Part shown: positions 8,298 to 15,478 of the stretch, one piece after another
Layout of the letters: every line of letters starts with the position of its first letter
How positions within the stretch are numbered: the first letter of the stretch is position 1
Assembly (NCBI RefSeq): GCF_030846195.1
Contig: NZ_JAVCWH010000009.1
Span: 1 to 64,000, forward strand
Reading direction: 5' to 3'
Source: Paracoccus yibinensis
GTDB lineage: Bacteria; Pseudomonadota; Alphaproteobacteria; Rhodobacterales; Rhodobacteraceae
Length of the DNA: 64,000 nucleotides
The notes under the pieces: generated by a model
What the model saw: only the letters and a program-made list of their open reading frames with translations
What the model was told of the DNA's origin: nothing
The model's database searches: none
Made by a program: the position numbers and the translations under genes

Positions 8298-10079
8298 TCA
8301 CGGTGAGAGTGCTGCAGATTGCAGTGCGACGTTCTGAGACGTTGCTGCAGGATGAGCAGTTTGGGATGTACATGTCACCTCGGGAGCGAGAGCTTCCACT
8401 GCATGATAATGCGACAGAAACACCTGGCCTGTCAGATGGTGGAGGAAGTCGCTGCGTTCCAGGCGGTCCATGACGGGACCCTTGACCTCGGACAGGTGCA
8501 GCGCAATGCCCGCGTCCGACAAGCGATGCATGACCAATTCCAGGCTTTCGAGCGCGCTTGCGTCGATGCTGTTGACGGCGGCGCAGTTCAGGACCACGTG
8601 GCGCAACTGTGGGCGGGCGGCGACCTCGTGCTGGATGACATTCTCGATGGCGCGTGCATTGGCGAAGAACAGGCTTTCATCGATGCGCAGGCCCAGCACC
8701 TCGGGCGTGCAGATGACGCTGTGGCGCAGGACGTTGCGGAAGTGCTGCGTGCCGGGCACCTGGCCGATCACTGCCACATGCGGGTGCGAACTGGCCCACA
8801 GGTGGAGCAGGACAGAGACCGCAATGCCCGCCATGATTCCAGTTTCGACCCCATCCAGCAGTGTCACCCCAAGTGTGGCAGCAAGAGCCGAGAAGTCCGC
8901 GCGGGAGTATTTCCACGTTCGCCGCAGGGCACCGAAGTCGGCCAGGCTCAGCACGGCCACGATGATGGTGGCTGCCAGGACAGCGATGGGCAGGTGATAA
9001 AGAAGCGGCGTCAGGAACAGCGAGGCAAGGGCGATGCCGATGGCGGTGAAGGCCCCGGCGGCAGGGGTCTGTGCGCCCGCGTCGAAATTGACAACCGACC
9101 GTGCAAAACCACCGGTGACGGGATAGCCTGAGGAAAGGGCCGCAGCGAGATTGGCCATGCCGAGGCCGATCAGTTCCTGGTCCGGGCTGATCGACTGGCG
9201 GCGTTTCGCGGCCAGCGTCTGCGCCACCGACACCGACTCCACAAAGCCGATCAGGGCAATCAGAAAAGCCGAGGGCAGCAGCGCGGTCCAAAGCGCCGGA
9301 TCGATCACCGGCATCGACAGGGGCGGCAGCCCCTGTGGCACTTTCCCCACGACGGCAACCCCCGGTTCCAGCAGGATGACAGCGGCAATGGAAGCCGCAA
9401 CCACCAGGACCGGCCCGGTGCGTGCAAGCAGGGCGGCCGCAGACAGAGGCACGCCCAGCCGGATCAGCATTGGCTTTAGAGAACGGCGCGACCAGAACAG
9501 GAAAGCCATCGCCAAAGCTCCGATCACCAGCGTGGGCCAATGGGTTGCAGGCAGGTTCTCGAATAGCGAGGCCAGCATCTCGGGCAGGGTGGCGCCCTCG
9601 GCCTTGATGCCTGCAATGTGCTTCAGCTGTCCGGTGGCGATCAGCAGGCTGGAGGCTGTGATAAAGCCCGAGATGACCGGGTGCGACAGCAGGTTCGCCA
9701 CAAAGCCCAGTCGGAAGATGCCCATGCCGACCAGGATCAACCCCGACAGCAGCGCCAGAAGCAGAGCTGCCGCGACATATTCCGGGCTGCCGGGCACCGC
9801 CACGCCGGACGCGGCGGCGGCGGTCAGCAGCGATACGACCGCCACCGGACCCACCGACAGGGTGCGGCTGCTGCCGAACAGGGCATAGACCATCAGCGGC
9901 AGGATTGACGCATAAAGTCCGATCACCGGCGGCAGGCCGGCCAGCATCGCGTATGCCAGCGACTGCGGGATCAGCATGATCGTCACGATCACCGCCGCCA
10001 CCGCGTCGCTGGTCAGGGCATGCCGGTCATAAGTGCGACCCCAGTGCAGGATCGGCAGATAGCGGCCCAGCCTGTCCAT
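8298..10079 (-). CDS. SulP/SLC26-type anion permease with STAS domain
   Basis: This 593-aa inner-membrane protein has a SulP signature near the N-terminus (IPQSLAYAMLAGLPPVIGLYAS), 10-12 hydrophobic segments to about residue 420, and a cytoplasmic STAS domain (about 435-560) with the conserved NSIDASALESLE loop. SulP proteins move sulfate, bicarbonate or other anions. It begins 3 nt after the persulfide dioxygenase gene ends, in one operon with PmpA/PmpB. Sulfite or sulfate export or exchange during sulfide detoxification is therefore the likely task (inference from context). The length is normal for the family. Confidence 0.85.
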   Translation of the reverse strand: MDRLGRYLPILHWGRTYDRHALTSDAVAAVIVTIMLIPQSLAYAMLAGLPPVIGLYASILPLMVYALFGSSRTLSVGPVAVVSLLTAAAASGVAVPGSPEYVAAALLLALLSGLILVGMGIFRLGFVANLLSHPVISGFITASSLLIATGQLKHIAGIKAEGATLPEMLASLFENLPATHWPTLVIGALAMAFLFWSRRSLKPMLIRLGVPLSAAALLARTGPVLVVAASIAAVILLEPGVAVVGKVPQGLPPLSMPVIDPALWTALLPSAFLIALIGFVESVSVAQTLAAKRRQSISPDQELIGLGMANLAAALSSGYPVTGGFARSVVNFDAGAQTPAAGAFTAIGIALASLFLTPLLYHLPIAVLAATIIVAVLSLADFGALRRTWKYSRADFSALAATLGVTLLDGVETGIMAGIAVSVLLHLWASSHPHVAVIGQVPGTQHFRNVLRHSVICTPEVLGLRIDESLFFANARAIENVIQHEVAARPQLRHVVLNCAAVNSIDASALESLELVMHRLSDAGIALHLSEVKGPVMDRLERSDFLHHLTGQVFLSHYHAVEALAPEVTCTSQTAHPAATSQNVALQSAALSP

Positions 10080-10082
10080 GGC

Positions 10083-11396
10083 TCAGGTCTCGACCGGAAG
10101 GCCTTTGGCCTTCCAGGCCTCGAACCCGCCCTCGATCACGCTGGCTTGGTAGCCCATGGCGCGCAGGGTGTCTGCCGCCAGGGTCGCCCGGGCGCCCGAG
10201 CCGCACAGGACATGGACGCAGCCGGTGTCGCGCAGGTCGGTCAATTGCGCTTCCGCCGTCTTCGCGGTGACGTCGGCACGGCTTTCCACCAGGCCGCGCG
10301 GAACATGCAGGGCGCCGGGAACGCGCCCGTGGGTCTCGAGTTCGCTCGGCTCACGCACATCAAGAACCAGAGCGGCCGAGCCGTCGCCCCGAGCCGCCTG
10401 CTCGGGCGGTACGGTTGCGACACGACTTTGCGCATCCGCCACAAGGTCCTTCATCGTCTTGGCCTTCTTCTGCGGTGCGGGAAAGCGGTTCACCGGGATC
10501 TTCAGGTAGCTGTTGCCGTCTGCCTCGGGTGAGGGCAGGCGCCCGCCGCGCAGGTTGATCTGCAGCGCGGCGAGGATCCGGTCAGGCAGGGCCAGGGTGG
10601 CATCGCGTTCGTTGCGCTTCCTGATCCAGTCCTCGCGCCGGGTGCCATCCTTCACGTGCTTGTTGCCCGCGCGATGCTGGGCCACGGTCGCCTCCCACTG
10701 AGGCTCGTCACGATCGTCGGTGCCATAGTCGTGGCCGACGAACAGGCGCGTGTCCTTTGGCAGGGCCAGGATCTCTTGGATCGAATCCCACAGCTGTTCG
10801 GTATCGCCGCCCGGAAAGTCGGCGCGCGAGGTGCCGACATCGGGCTGCATCAGCGTGTCATGGGTGAAGGCCGCGTCCCCGCAGACATAGGTGATCGAGC
10901 CCAACGTATGGCCGGGCGAGAGCATCACCCGCGCCTCCAGCTCACCGATGCGGAAGGTCTCGCCAGGGGCGAACAGGCGGTCGAAGTCGCGCGCCGGATC
11001 GAAAGCCTCGGGCAGGTTGTAGAGCCCGGCCCAGAGCCCTGCGATGTCATGGACCTTGTCGCCAATCGCCGTGGGTGCGCCGGTGCGCTCCTTCAGATGC
11101 GCCGAAGCCATCACATGGTCGGCATGGGGATGCGTGTCCAGCACCCATTCGACCGTCAGTCCGTTCTGCTGTACGACCTCCAGCACCTGATCCATGCTCT
11201 CGGTCGAGAAGCGGTAGTTCTTGGGGTCGAGGTTCCAGACCACGTCGATGAGCGCGGCCTTCTTCGTTGCAGGATCGGCGCAGATATACTGGATGGACCC
11301 GGTATCAGGCTCGTAGATGCCCCAGACATTGGGGCTGCCCGCGCCGGTCGAGGGCGAATGGCGGACCACCTTTTGCTTCAGTTTTGACTCACTCAT
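10083..11396 (-). CDS. blh: Persulfide dioxygenase-like MBL hydrolase fused to rhodanese (Blh type)
   Basis: Residues of about 25-260 are an ETHE1-like metallo-beta-lactamase fold with THPHADH (the HxHxDH iron-binding motif), GHTLGS and GHDYG. Residues of about 340-435 are a rhodanese domain with the active-site cysteine in LCGSGARA. Such fusions oxidise glutathione persulfide to sulfite and transfer sulfane sulfur. The ATG at 11396 has an AGGAG ribosome site and overlaps the stop of PmpB by 4 nt (ATGA). It belongs to the operon controlled by the divergent SqrR-like repressor, as in other bigR/blh loci. The active-site residues look intact. Confidence 0.88.
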   Translation of the reverse strand: MSESKLKQKVVRHSPSTGAGSPNVWGIYEPDTGSIQYICADPATKKAALIDVVWNLDPKNYRFSTESMDQVLEVVQQNGLTVEWVLDTHPHADHVMASAHLKERTGAPTAIGDKVHDIAGLWAGLYNLPEAFDPARDFDRLFAPGETFRIGELEARVMLSPGHTLGSITYVCGDAAFTHDTLMQPDVGTSRADFPGGDTEQLWDSIQEILALPKDTRLFVGHDYGTDDRDEPQWEATVAQHRAGNKHVKDGTRREDWIRKRNERDATLALPDRILAALQINLRGGRLPSPEADGNSYLKIPVNRFPAPQKKAKTMKDLVADAQSRVATVPPEQAARGDGSAALVLDVREPSELETHGRVPGALHVPRGLVESRADVTAKTAEAQLTDLRDTGCVHVLCGSGARATLAADTLRAMGYQASVIEGGFEAWKAKGLPVET

Positions 11397-11833
11397 GACG
11401 TTGCTCCTTTTCCTTGCAGTGAACCGCCTGCCTTGATCCGGGCGCCCAGCCACAGACCGGCCAGCATCGCGGGCAGAAAGATCAGCGTGCCCGGCGCCAG
11501 CAGGGGCAGGGCAGTGAAGGCCGGGCCGGGGCAGAAGCCGCCGATCCCCCAGCCGATCCCGAACAGCGCCGCCCCCACTAGCAGCGGCTTGTCGATGGCG
11601 CGGTTCTTCGGGATGTCGAAGGTCCGGTCCAGCACCGGCGCCTTGCGCCGCCAGACCAGACGGTAGCCCACGAAGGCGGTCAGGGTGGCCCCGACCATCA
11701 CAAAGGCCAGGCTGGGGTCCCAGGTCCCGGCCAGGTCAAGGAAGTTGAGCACCTTGGCCGGGTTGGCCATGCCCGAGATCACCAGCCCCAGCCCGAAGAC
11801 CAGACCCGACAGAAAGCCCCACCGCACCCGCAT
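11393..11833 (-). CDS. pmpB: PmpB-like YeeE/YedE membrane protein (sulfur transport)
   Basis: This 146-aa integral membrane protein has about four segments and the YeeE/YedE signatures GLGLVISGMANPAKVLNF and GIGGFCPGPA with its conserved cysteine. It is one half of a split YeeE transporter; such proteins import thiosulfate or handle sulfane sulfur through cysteine relays. The start (11833) shares one base with the stop of the preceding half, and its stop overlaps the blh start, so all three are translationally coupled. The split into two polypeptides is usual in BigR-controlled operons. Confidence 0.85.
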   Translation of the reverse strand: MRVRWGFLSGLVFGLGLVISGMANPAKVLNFLDLAGTWDPSLAFVMVGATLTAFVGYRLVWRRKAPVLDRTFDIPKNRAIDKPLLVGAALFGIGWGIGGFCPGPAFTALPLLAPGTLIFLPAMLAGLWLGARIKAGGSLQGKGATS

Positions 11834-12279
11834 CACGCACCCCCCAGGATATGGCGCAGCACGAAAACGGTGGCAAAGCCCGCCGCCATGAACGTCACGA
11901 CCGCCGCCAGCGACCGGCCCGAAAGCCGCGCCAGCCCGCAGACCCCGTGCCCCGAGGTGCAGCCCGAGCCGAGTGCCGTGCCCATGCCCACCAGAAGCCC
12001 CGCCACGGCCATGCCGGGCAGGTTCTCCGGCACCGTCTGCGCAACAGTCCCGCCAACAGCCATCACCGCCAGCGGCGCCAGAACCAGCCCCGCGAGGAAG
12101 GCCCATCGCCAGTCACGGTCCTTCGCCGCCCCGGGCAGCGCCAAGGCGCCCTGGGTGATGCCCGCGATCCCCGCGATGCGGCCGAAGAGCCCCATCACCA
12201 TCACCGCGCTCAACCCGATCAGCATCCCGCCCAGCAAGGATGCCCAGGGCGTGAAGGCGGTTTCGATCCCAATCTCCAT
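11833..12279 (-). CDS. pmpA: PmpA-like YeeE/YedE membrane protein (sulfur transport)
   Basis: This 148-aa membrane protein is the first half of the split YeeE/YedE pair. Conserved features are GMLIGLSAVMVMGLFGRIAGIAGI near the N-terminus (given here only as the family signature region, residues of about 18-40) and GSGCTSGHGVCGLARLS-type sequence near residue 105-122, containing the relay cysteines. A good ribosome site (AAGGAGAACACC) precedes the ATG. It is the first gene of the minus-strand sulfide operon; its promoter must lie in 12280-12366, shared with the divergent repressor gene. Confidence 0.84.
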   Translation of the reverse strand: MEIGIETAFTPWASLLGGMLIGLSAVMVMGLFGRIAGIAGITQGALALPGAAKDRDWRWAFLAGLVLAPLAVMAVGGTVAQTVPENLPGMAVAGLLVGMGTALGSGCTSGHGVCGLARLSGRSLAAVVTFMAAGFATVFVLRHILGGA

Positions 12280-12329
12280 TGGTGTTCTCCTTCCTCAAAG
12301 CAGCTTGCCCCAGCCGCCGTTGTGGCTTA

Positions 12330-12366
12330 TATATTATCCATGTCTAAATCAGTCAATGCTAATATA
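12330..12366. promoter_or_regulatory. AT-rich inverted repeat, probable SqrR/BigR operator region
   Basis: TATATTA (12330-12336) and its perfect inverse TAATATA (12360-12366) flank 23 bp in the otherwise GC-rich gap between pmpA and the repressor. BigR/SqrR operators are AT-rich dyads at this place. It overlaps the first codons of the chosen repressor start, so autoregulation would be direct. The exact operator halves are inferred. Confidence 0.45.
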
Positions 12367-12678
12367 ATGGATCTCCCTAAAGCGACCCGTGCCCTGCAGG
12401 AGCGCGCCGATCACGTGGCCGGGCGACTTGCGCTTGTCGCAAACGCCAAGCGCCTGCTGATCTTGTGCGAACTGACCAAGGGCGAACGCTCGGTCGGTGC
12501 GCTGCAGGAGGCCGTGGGCCTCAGCCAGTCGGCGCTGAGCCAGCACCTGGCCAAGCTGCGCGAGGCCCAGATGGTCGACACCCGCCGCGAAAGCCAGACC
12601 ATCTTCTACCGCATCTCCGATCCGGACCTGGAAGTGCTCATGGCTGCGCTTTATGAAGCCTTCTGCAAGGATCTGTGA
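12340..12678 (+). CDS. SqrR/BigR-type persulfide-sensing ArsR repressor
   Basis: This 112-aa winged-helix repressor has the DNA-reading helix in GLSQSALSQHLAKLRE. Two cysteines, Cys43 (LLILCEL) and Cys109 (FCKDL), are 66 residues apart, the same spacing as Cys41 and Cys107 of Rhodobacter SqrR, which form a tetrasulfide bridge on sensing sulfide. That match favours the ATG at 12340; an in-frame ATG at 12367 gives a 103-aa form and would sit just outside the AT-rich dyad. It is divergent from the pmpA-pmpB-blh-sulP operon, which it should repress until reactive sulfur appears. No clear Shine-Dalgarno sequence is present. Confidence 0.87.
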   Translation: MSKSVNANIMDLPKATRALQERADHVAGRLALVANAKRLLILCELTKGERSVGALQEAVGLSQSALSQHLAKLREAQMVDTRRESQTIFYRISDPDLEVLMAALYEAFCKDL

Positions 12679-12683
12679 TTCAG

Positions 12684-12701
12684 CGGGGCCTTTCGGCCCC
12701 G
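12684..12701. terminator. Hairpin between convergent genes
   Basis: CGGGGCC-TTT-CGGCCCCG-type stem of 7 bp with a 4-nt loop lies 6 nt after the repressor stop and before the convergent L,D-transpeptidase stop. There is no long U-run in either direction, so efficiency is uncertain. Confidence 0.5.
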
Positions 12702-12713
12702 GCTGCGGGGCTG

Positions 12714-13259
12714 TCAGATGATCCGCACCTGAGTGCCGACTGGGCACAGGCCGAACAGTTCCTCGATCTTCTCGTTGTAAAGTCCGATGCAGCCGTCCGA
12801 GGACAGGCGCCCGATCTTGCGTGTGTCATGGGTGCCGTGGATCAGGTAGGCCGGCCAGGACAGATACATGGCGTGCGTGCCCAAAGGATTGTCCGGACCC
12901 GGGCCCACCGGGCGATAATGGGGAAAGCGTTCCATCATGGAGGCCGTAGGGGCCCAGCTCGGTCCCTCCTTCTTGCGCACGATCTCGGTGTAGCCGCGCT
13001 TGGTCAGTTCCTCGGAAATGGGCACCGAGGTCGGATAGGTCCGGTAGGTCTGTCCATCGCCCGACCAGAAATGCAGCGCGCGCGAGGTGGTGTCAGCGAC
13101 AATCGCGCCCAGGCCCAGTTCCCCGAAGTGGTCCTGCCAGTGCTGCATGGCGAAGCTGCTCATGTTGCGGGCAGGCCCGGCTTGCGCCCGCACCAGGCTG
13201 GGGGCGGCAAGCCCTCCGAGAGCGATCAGGCCGAGGGTGCGGCGCGATATTTTGGTCAT
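12714..13259 (-). CDS. L,D-transpeptidase, type A (YkuD domain)
   Basis: This 181-aa exported enzyme has a twin-arginine-like leader (SRRTLGLIAL). The YkuD catalytic motif is His in LIHGTHDTRK followed by SSDGCIGLYN with the cysteine nucleophile. The usual Arg after the GC(I/V) is Gly here, as in its relative at 39675. L,D-transpeptidases make 3-3 peptidoglycan crosslinks or anchor lipoproteins. The ATG at 13259 has a GAAGGAG ribosome site. It is the last gene of the dsbD operon, 31 nt after a DsbA-like gene, so its cysteine enzyme is co-made with thiol-handling proteins. Confidence 0.86.
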   Translation of the reverse strand: MTKISRRTLGLIALGGLAAPSLVRAQAGPARNMSSFAMQHWQDHFGELGLGAIVADTTSRALHFWSGDGQTYRTYPTSVPISEELTKRGYTEIVRKKEGPSWAPTASMMERFPHYRPVGPGPDNPLGTHAMYLSWPAYLIHGTHDTRKIGRLSSDGCIGLYNEKIEELFGLCPVGTQVRII

Positions 13260-13290
13260 GGTCTGCTCCTTCTTGGGTGTGAACGGGGGA

Positions 13291-13929
13291 TCAGGCGCTG
13301 CCGCGGGCCGCGGCAATGGCTGTGCGCAGGCGGTCGCGGTCGAGGGCGCCGGGCAGAAGATTTTGGCCGATGATGAAAGCGGGTGTGCCTTGCAACCCGA
13401 GCGCGGCGGCCTGCTGGCTGTTGTGGTCCATCAGCCCGTCCCACCGGTCGCGGTCCTGCCGGTAGGCGGCCAGCATTCCTGCGGGATCCTGCCCCGCGGC
13501 TGTCAGGGTGTCGCGGACCTCGTCTTCGGAGAGGCGTGCGGGCGTGGCCATCAGGGCCGCCTGCGCCGCAGCGTAGGCTCCTTCCTCCACCGCGCCCAGA
13601 ACCAGCTGGGAGGCGAGGACCGAAGCCCCGCCAAAGATCGGCCAATCCTTCATCACCAAACGGAGATTGCCGTCGGCCTCCACCTCGGCCATCAGGTCGG
13701 CATGGCCGCGCTTGCAGAAGGGACACTGGTAGTCGAAGAACTCGACAACGGTCACGTCGCCTGCCGGATTGCCCAGCACCGGCTGATCGGGATCGTAAAG
13801 GACGTCATTGAGGGTCAGCTCGGTGCCATCGGCTGGCTGGCGCAACAGGGTCCAGGTCAGGCCGCCAAGGGTTGTCAGAACGGCGCCGAGGCCGGCGGAG
13901 GCCAGAAGGGCTCTGCGGTGAAGGATCAT
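13291..13929 (-). CDS. DsbA-family periplasmic thioredoxin (CPFC)
   Basis: The product is 212 aa with an N-terminal signal or anchor (HRRALLASAGLGAVL). The thioredoxin active site is FFDYQCPFCKRG at about residue 68, with a long helical insertion and the cis-Pro loop GTPAFIIG near residue 180. The organisation is that of DsbA/ScsC/BdbD-like proteins. Its start overlaps the stop of the upstream L,D-transpeptidase by 4 nt. The partner DsbD and a TlpA-like protein are in the same operon, so it may be held reduced and act as a thiol protector or isomerase rather than an oxidase (inference). Confidence 0.87.
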   Translation of the reverse strand: MILHRRALLASAGLGAVLTTLGGLTWTLLRQPADGTELTLNDVLYDPDQPVLGNPAGDVTVVEFFDYQCPFCKRGHADLMAEVEADGNLRLVMKDWPIFGGASVLASQLVLGAVEEGAYAAAQAALMATPARLSEDEVRDTLTAAGQDPAGMLAAYRQDRDRWDGLMDHNSQQAAALGLQGTPAFIIGQNLLPGALDRDRLRTAIAAARGSA

Positions 13930-14663
13930 GCGGGGTCTCCGGAGGTCTGTTTGGCCTGAGCTGCCGCAGGCGGGGTAGTGCCTTGGCCCGACTGCGCCTT
14001 GGTCAGGACGACGACCTTGGTCATGCTGTCGGTGTTCCCGGCCAGGTGGATGATGTCCTGGTTGAAGAGGCGGATGCAGCCAGCCGAACTGGCCGTGCCG
14101 ATCGACTGCGGATCGGGCGTGCCATGGATGCGGTAGAAGGTGTCGCCGCCGCTGTTGTGGATATAGAGGGCGCGGGCACCCATCGGGTTTGCCAGCCCGC
14201 CGTCCACGCCGCCCTTTGAGGGACCGTAGTATTCGGGGTTCTCGGCCAGCATGCTGTCGGTGGGGGTCCAGCGGGGCCAGTCGCGCTGATAGGGAATATG
14301 CGCCTCGCCGGTAAATCCGTATCCGGCGGCGCCCACGCCCACGGTATAGCGGATCGCCTTGTTGCCCGGCCGGACCTGGTAGAGCCGTTTGGCATGGGGA
14401 TCGACAATGATCGTGCCGACCGGCTGGTCCGTCCAGTAATCCACCTCTTGCCGCGCCTTGTCTTCGGTCAGCAGATGCGCGGGAATGGCAGGGACCGTCA
14501 GATCCCCGTCGGGTTGGGCGGCATAAAGGGCTGCAGTTTCCGCACTGACCGGGGCAGGTGCCGGGGCAGGGGGTGGAGCCGCCGGGGCTGGTGGGGTAGT
14601 CTCGCAGGCCGCGAGCGCCAGCAAGGCGGAGCCAGCCAGAAGCGTTCTTACCAGATAGATCAT
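13926..14663 (-). CDS. L,D-transpeptidase lipoprotein, type B
   Basis: This 245-aa protein has a lipoprotein signal (LLALAAC, lipidated Cys near residue 20), a Pro/Ala linker of about 20 residues and a YkuD domain. Catalysis relies on His in YRIHGTPD and Cys in SSAGCIRLFN; this copy keeps the classic Arg. The C-terminal tail is Ala/Gln-rich. The start at 14663 and the stop at 13926 both overlap neighbours by 4 nt (ATGA), placing it between a TlpA-like thioredoxin and a DsbA-like protein. That tight coupling is strong evidence for joint function of a cysteine transpeptidase with thiol redox proteins. Confidence 0.87.
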   Translation of the reverse strand: MIYLVRTLLAGSALLALAACETTPPAPAAPPPAPAPAPVSAETAALYAAQPDGDLTVPAIPAHLLTEDKARQEVDYWTDQPVGTIIVDPHAKRLYQVRPGNKAIRYTVGVGAAGYGFTGEAHIPYQRDWPRWTPTDSMLAENPEYYGPSKGGVDGGLANPMGARALYIHNSGGDTFYRIHGTPDPQSIGTASSAGCIRLFNQDIIHLAGNTDSMTKVVVLTKAQSGQGTTPPAAAQAKQTSGDPA

Positions 14664-15478
14664 TCTTGTTCCTTTGCGGTGTCGATCAGCGCGCGCAGGG
14701 CGGGCCCGGAGATCTCGCCCGTCTGAGCGGCGACGAGCGCGCTCTTGGCATCGAAGACGAGGGTCGAGGGCAGGCCCACGGCCCGCAGCCGGCCCATCAG
14801 GTGCCCCCGCGGGTCGCGCAGCATCCCATCCGCAGGCAGGCCCTCGGCAGCAAGGAAGGCCAGAATGCGATCCGCGCTTTCGCCCTGGTTGGCGAAGACG
14901 AAGGACACCTCGGGCATCTCGGCTGCCAGGGATGTCATCATCGGCATCTCGCGGCGGCAGGGCGGGCACCATGTCGCCCAGAGATTGACCACCGTCACCC
15001 GGTCCTGCCCGGCCAGTTGGACAGGGCTGCCGTCCAGGGCCAGAAGCTCCATCACCGGCAGGCGCATCTGCGGACGCGGCAGGGCCGCGGTGATCGCCTG
15101 ATGAGCCATGGCCGTCAGGGCGGCGGCGACCAGCAAAGGCCGGAGAACCGCACCGCGCCCCTTGAGGAATGCGACCGCCAGGACCGCGCCCGCCGCAATC
15201 CAGCCGGCGCGGGCAGAAAAACCGCCCTGCCACAGCTTCAGCGCATCCAACGGCGCTGCTGCGAAGTCGTCCGCATGCGTGAGGACGAAGCCCAACCGTG
15301 CGCCGAGGATCCAGGCGAGGACCGCCCAGCCTGCCCAAGCCTCGATCGCGTGGGCGTGGCCTTTCTGGCGCTTGCGACGGGCCGCGATCTTGCTCACGGT
15401 CAGGAACAGCAGGACAGCCGCGATTGCTGCCAGGCGTGAGGCGTCGAAAACGAAAGGTCCAAGGGAGACCGCGTTCAT
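14660..15478 (-). CDS. Membrane-anchored TlpA/ResA-like thioredoxin
   Basis: This 272-aa protein has an N-terminal membrane part of about 130 residues with four hydrophobic segments; the segment around WILGARLGFVLTH resembles the Lgt-like helical region sometimes fused to TlpA. A periplasmic TlpA/DsbE domain follows with the active site WATWCPPCRRE and a cis-Pro in GLPSTLVFD. TlpA-type proteins are reductants for copper-site assembly and cytochrome maturation. It overlaps DsbD upstream and the L,D-transpeptidase downstream by 4 nt each, so DsbD is its likely electron source. Confidence 0.85.
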   Translation of the reverse strand: MNAVSLGPFVFDASRLAAIAAVLLFLTVSKIAARRKRQKGHAHAIEAWAGWAVLAWILGARLGFVLTHADDFAAAPLDALKLWQGGFSARAGWIAAGAVLAVAFLKGRGAVLRPLLVAAALTAMAHQAITAALPRPQMRLPVMELLALDGSPVQLAGQDRVTVVNLWATWCPPCRREMPMMTSLAAEMPEVSFVFANQGESADRILAFLAAEGLPADGMLRDPRGHLMGRLRAVGLPSTLVFDAKSALVAAQTGEISGPALRALIDTAKEQE

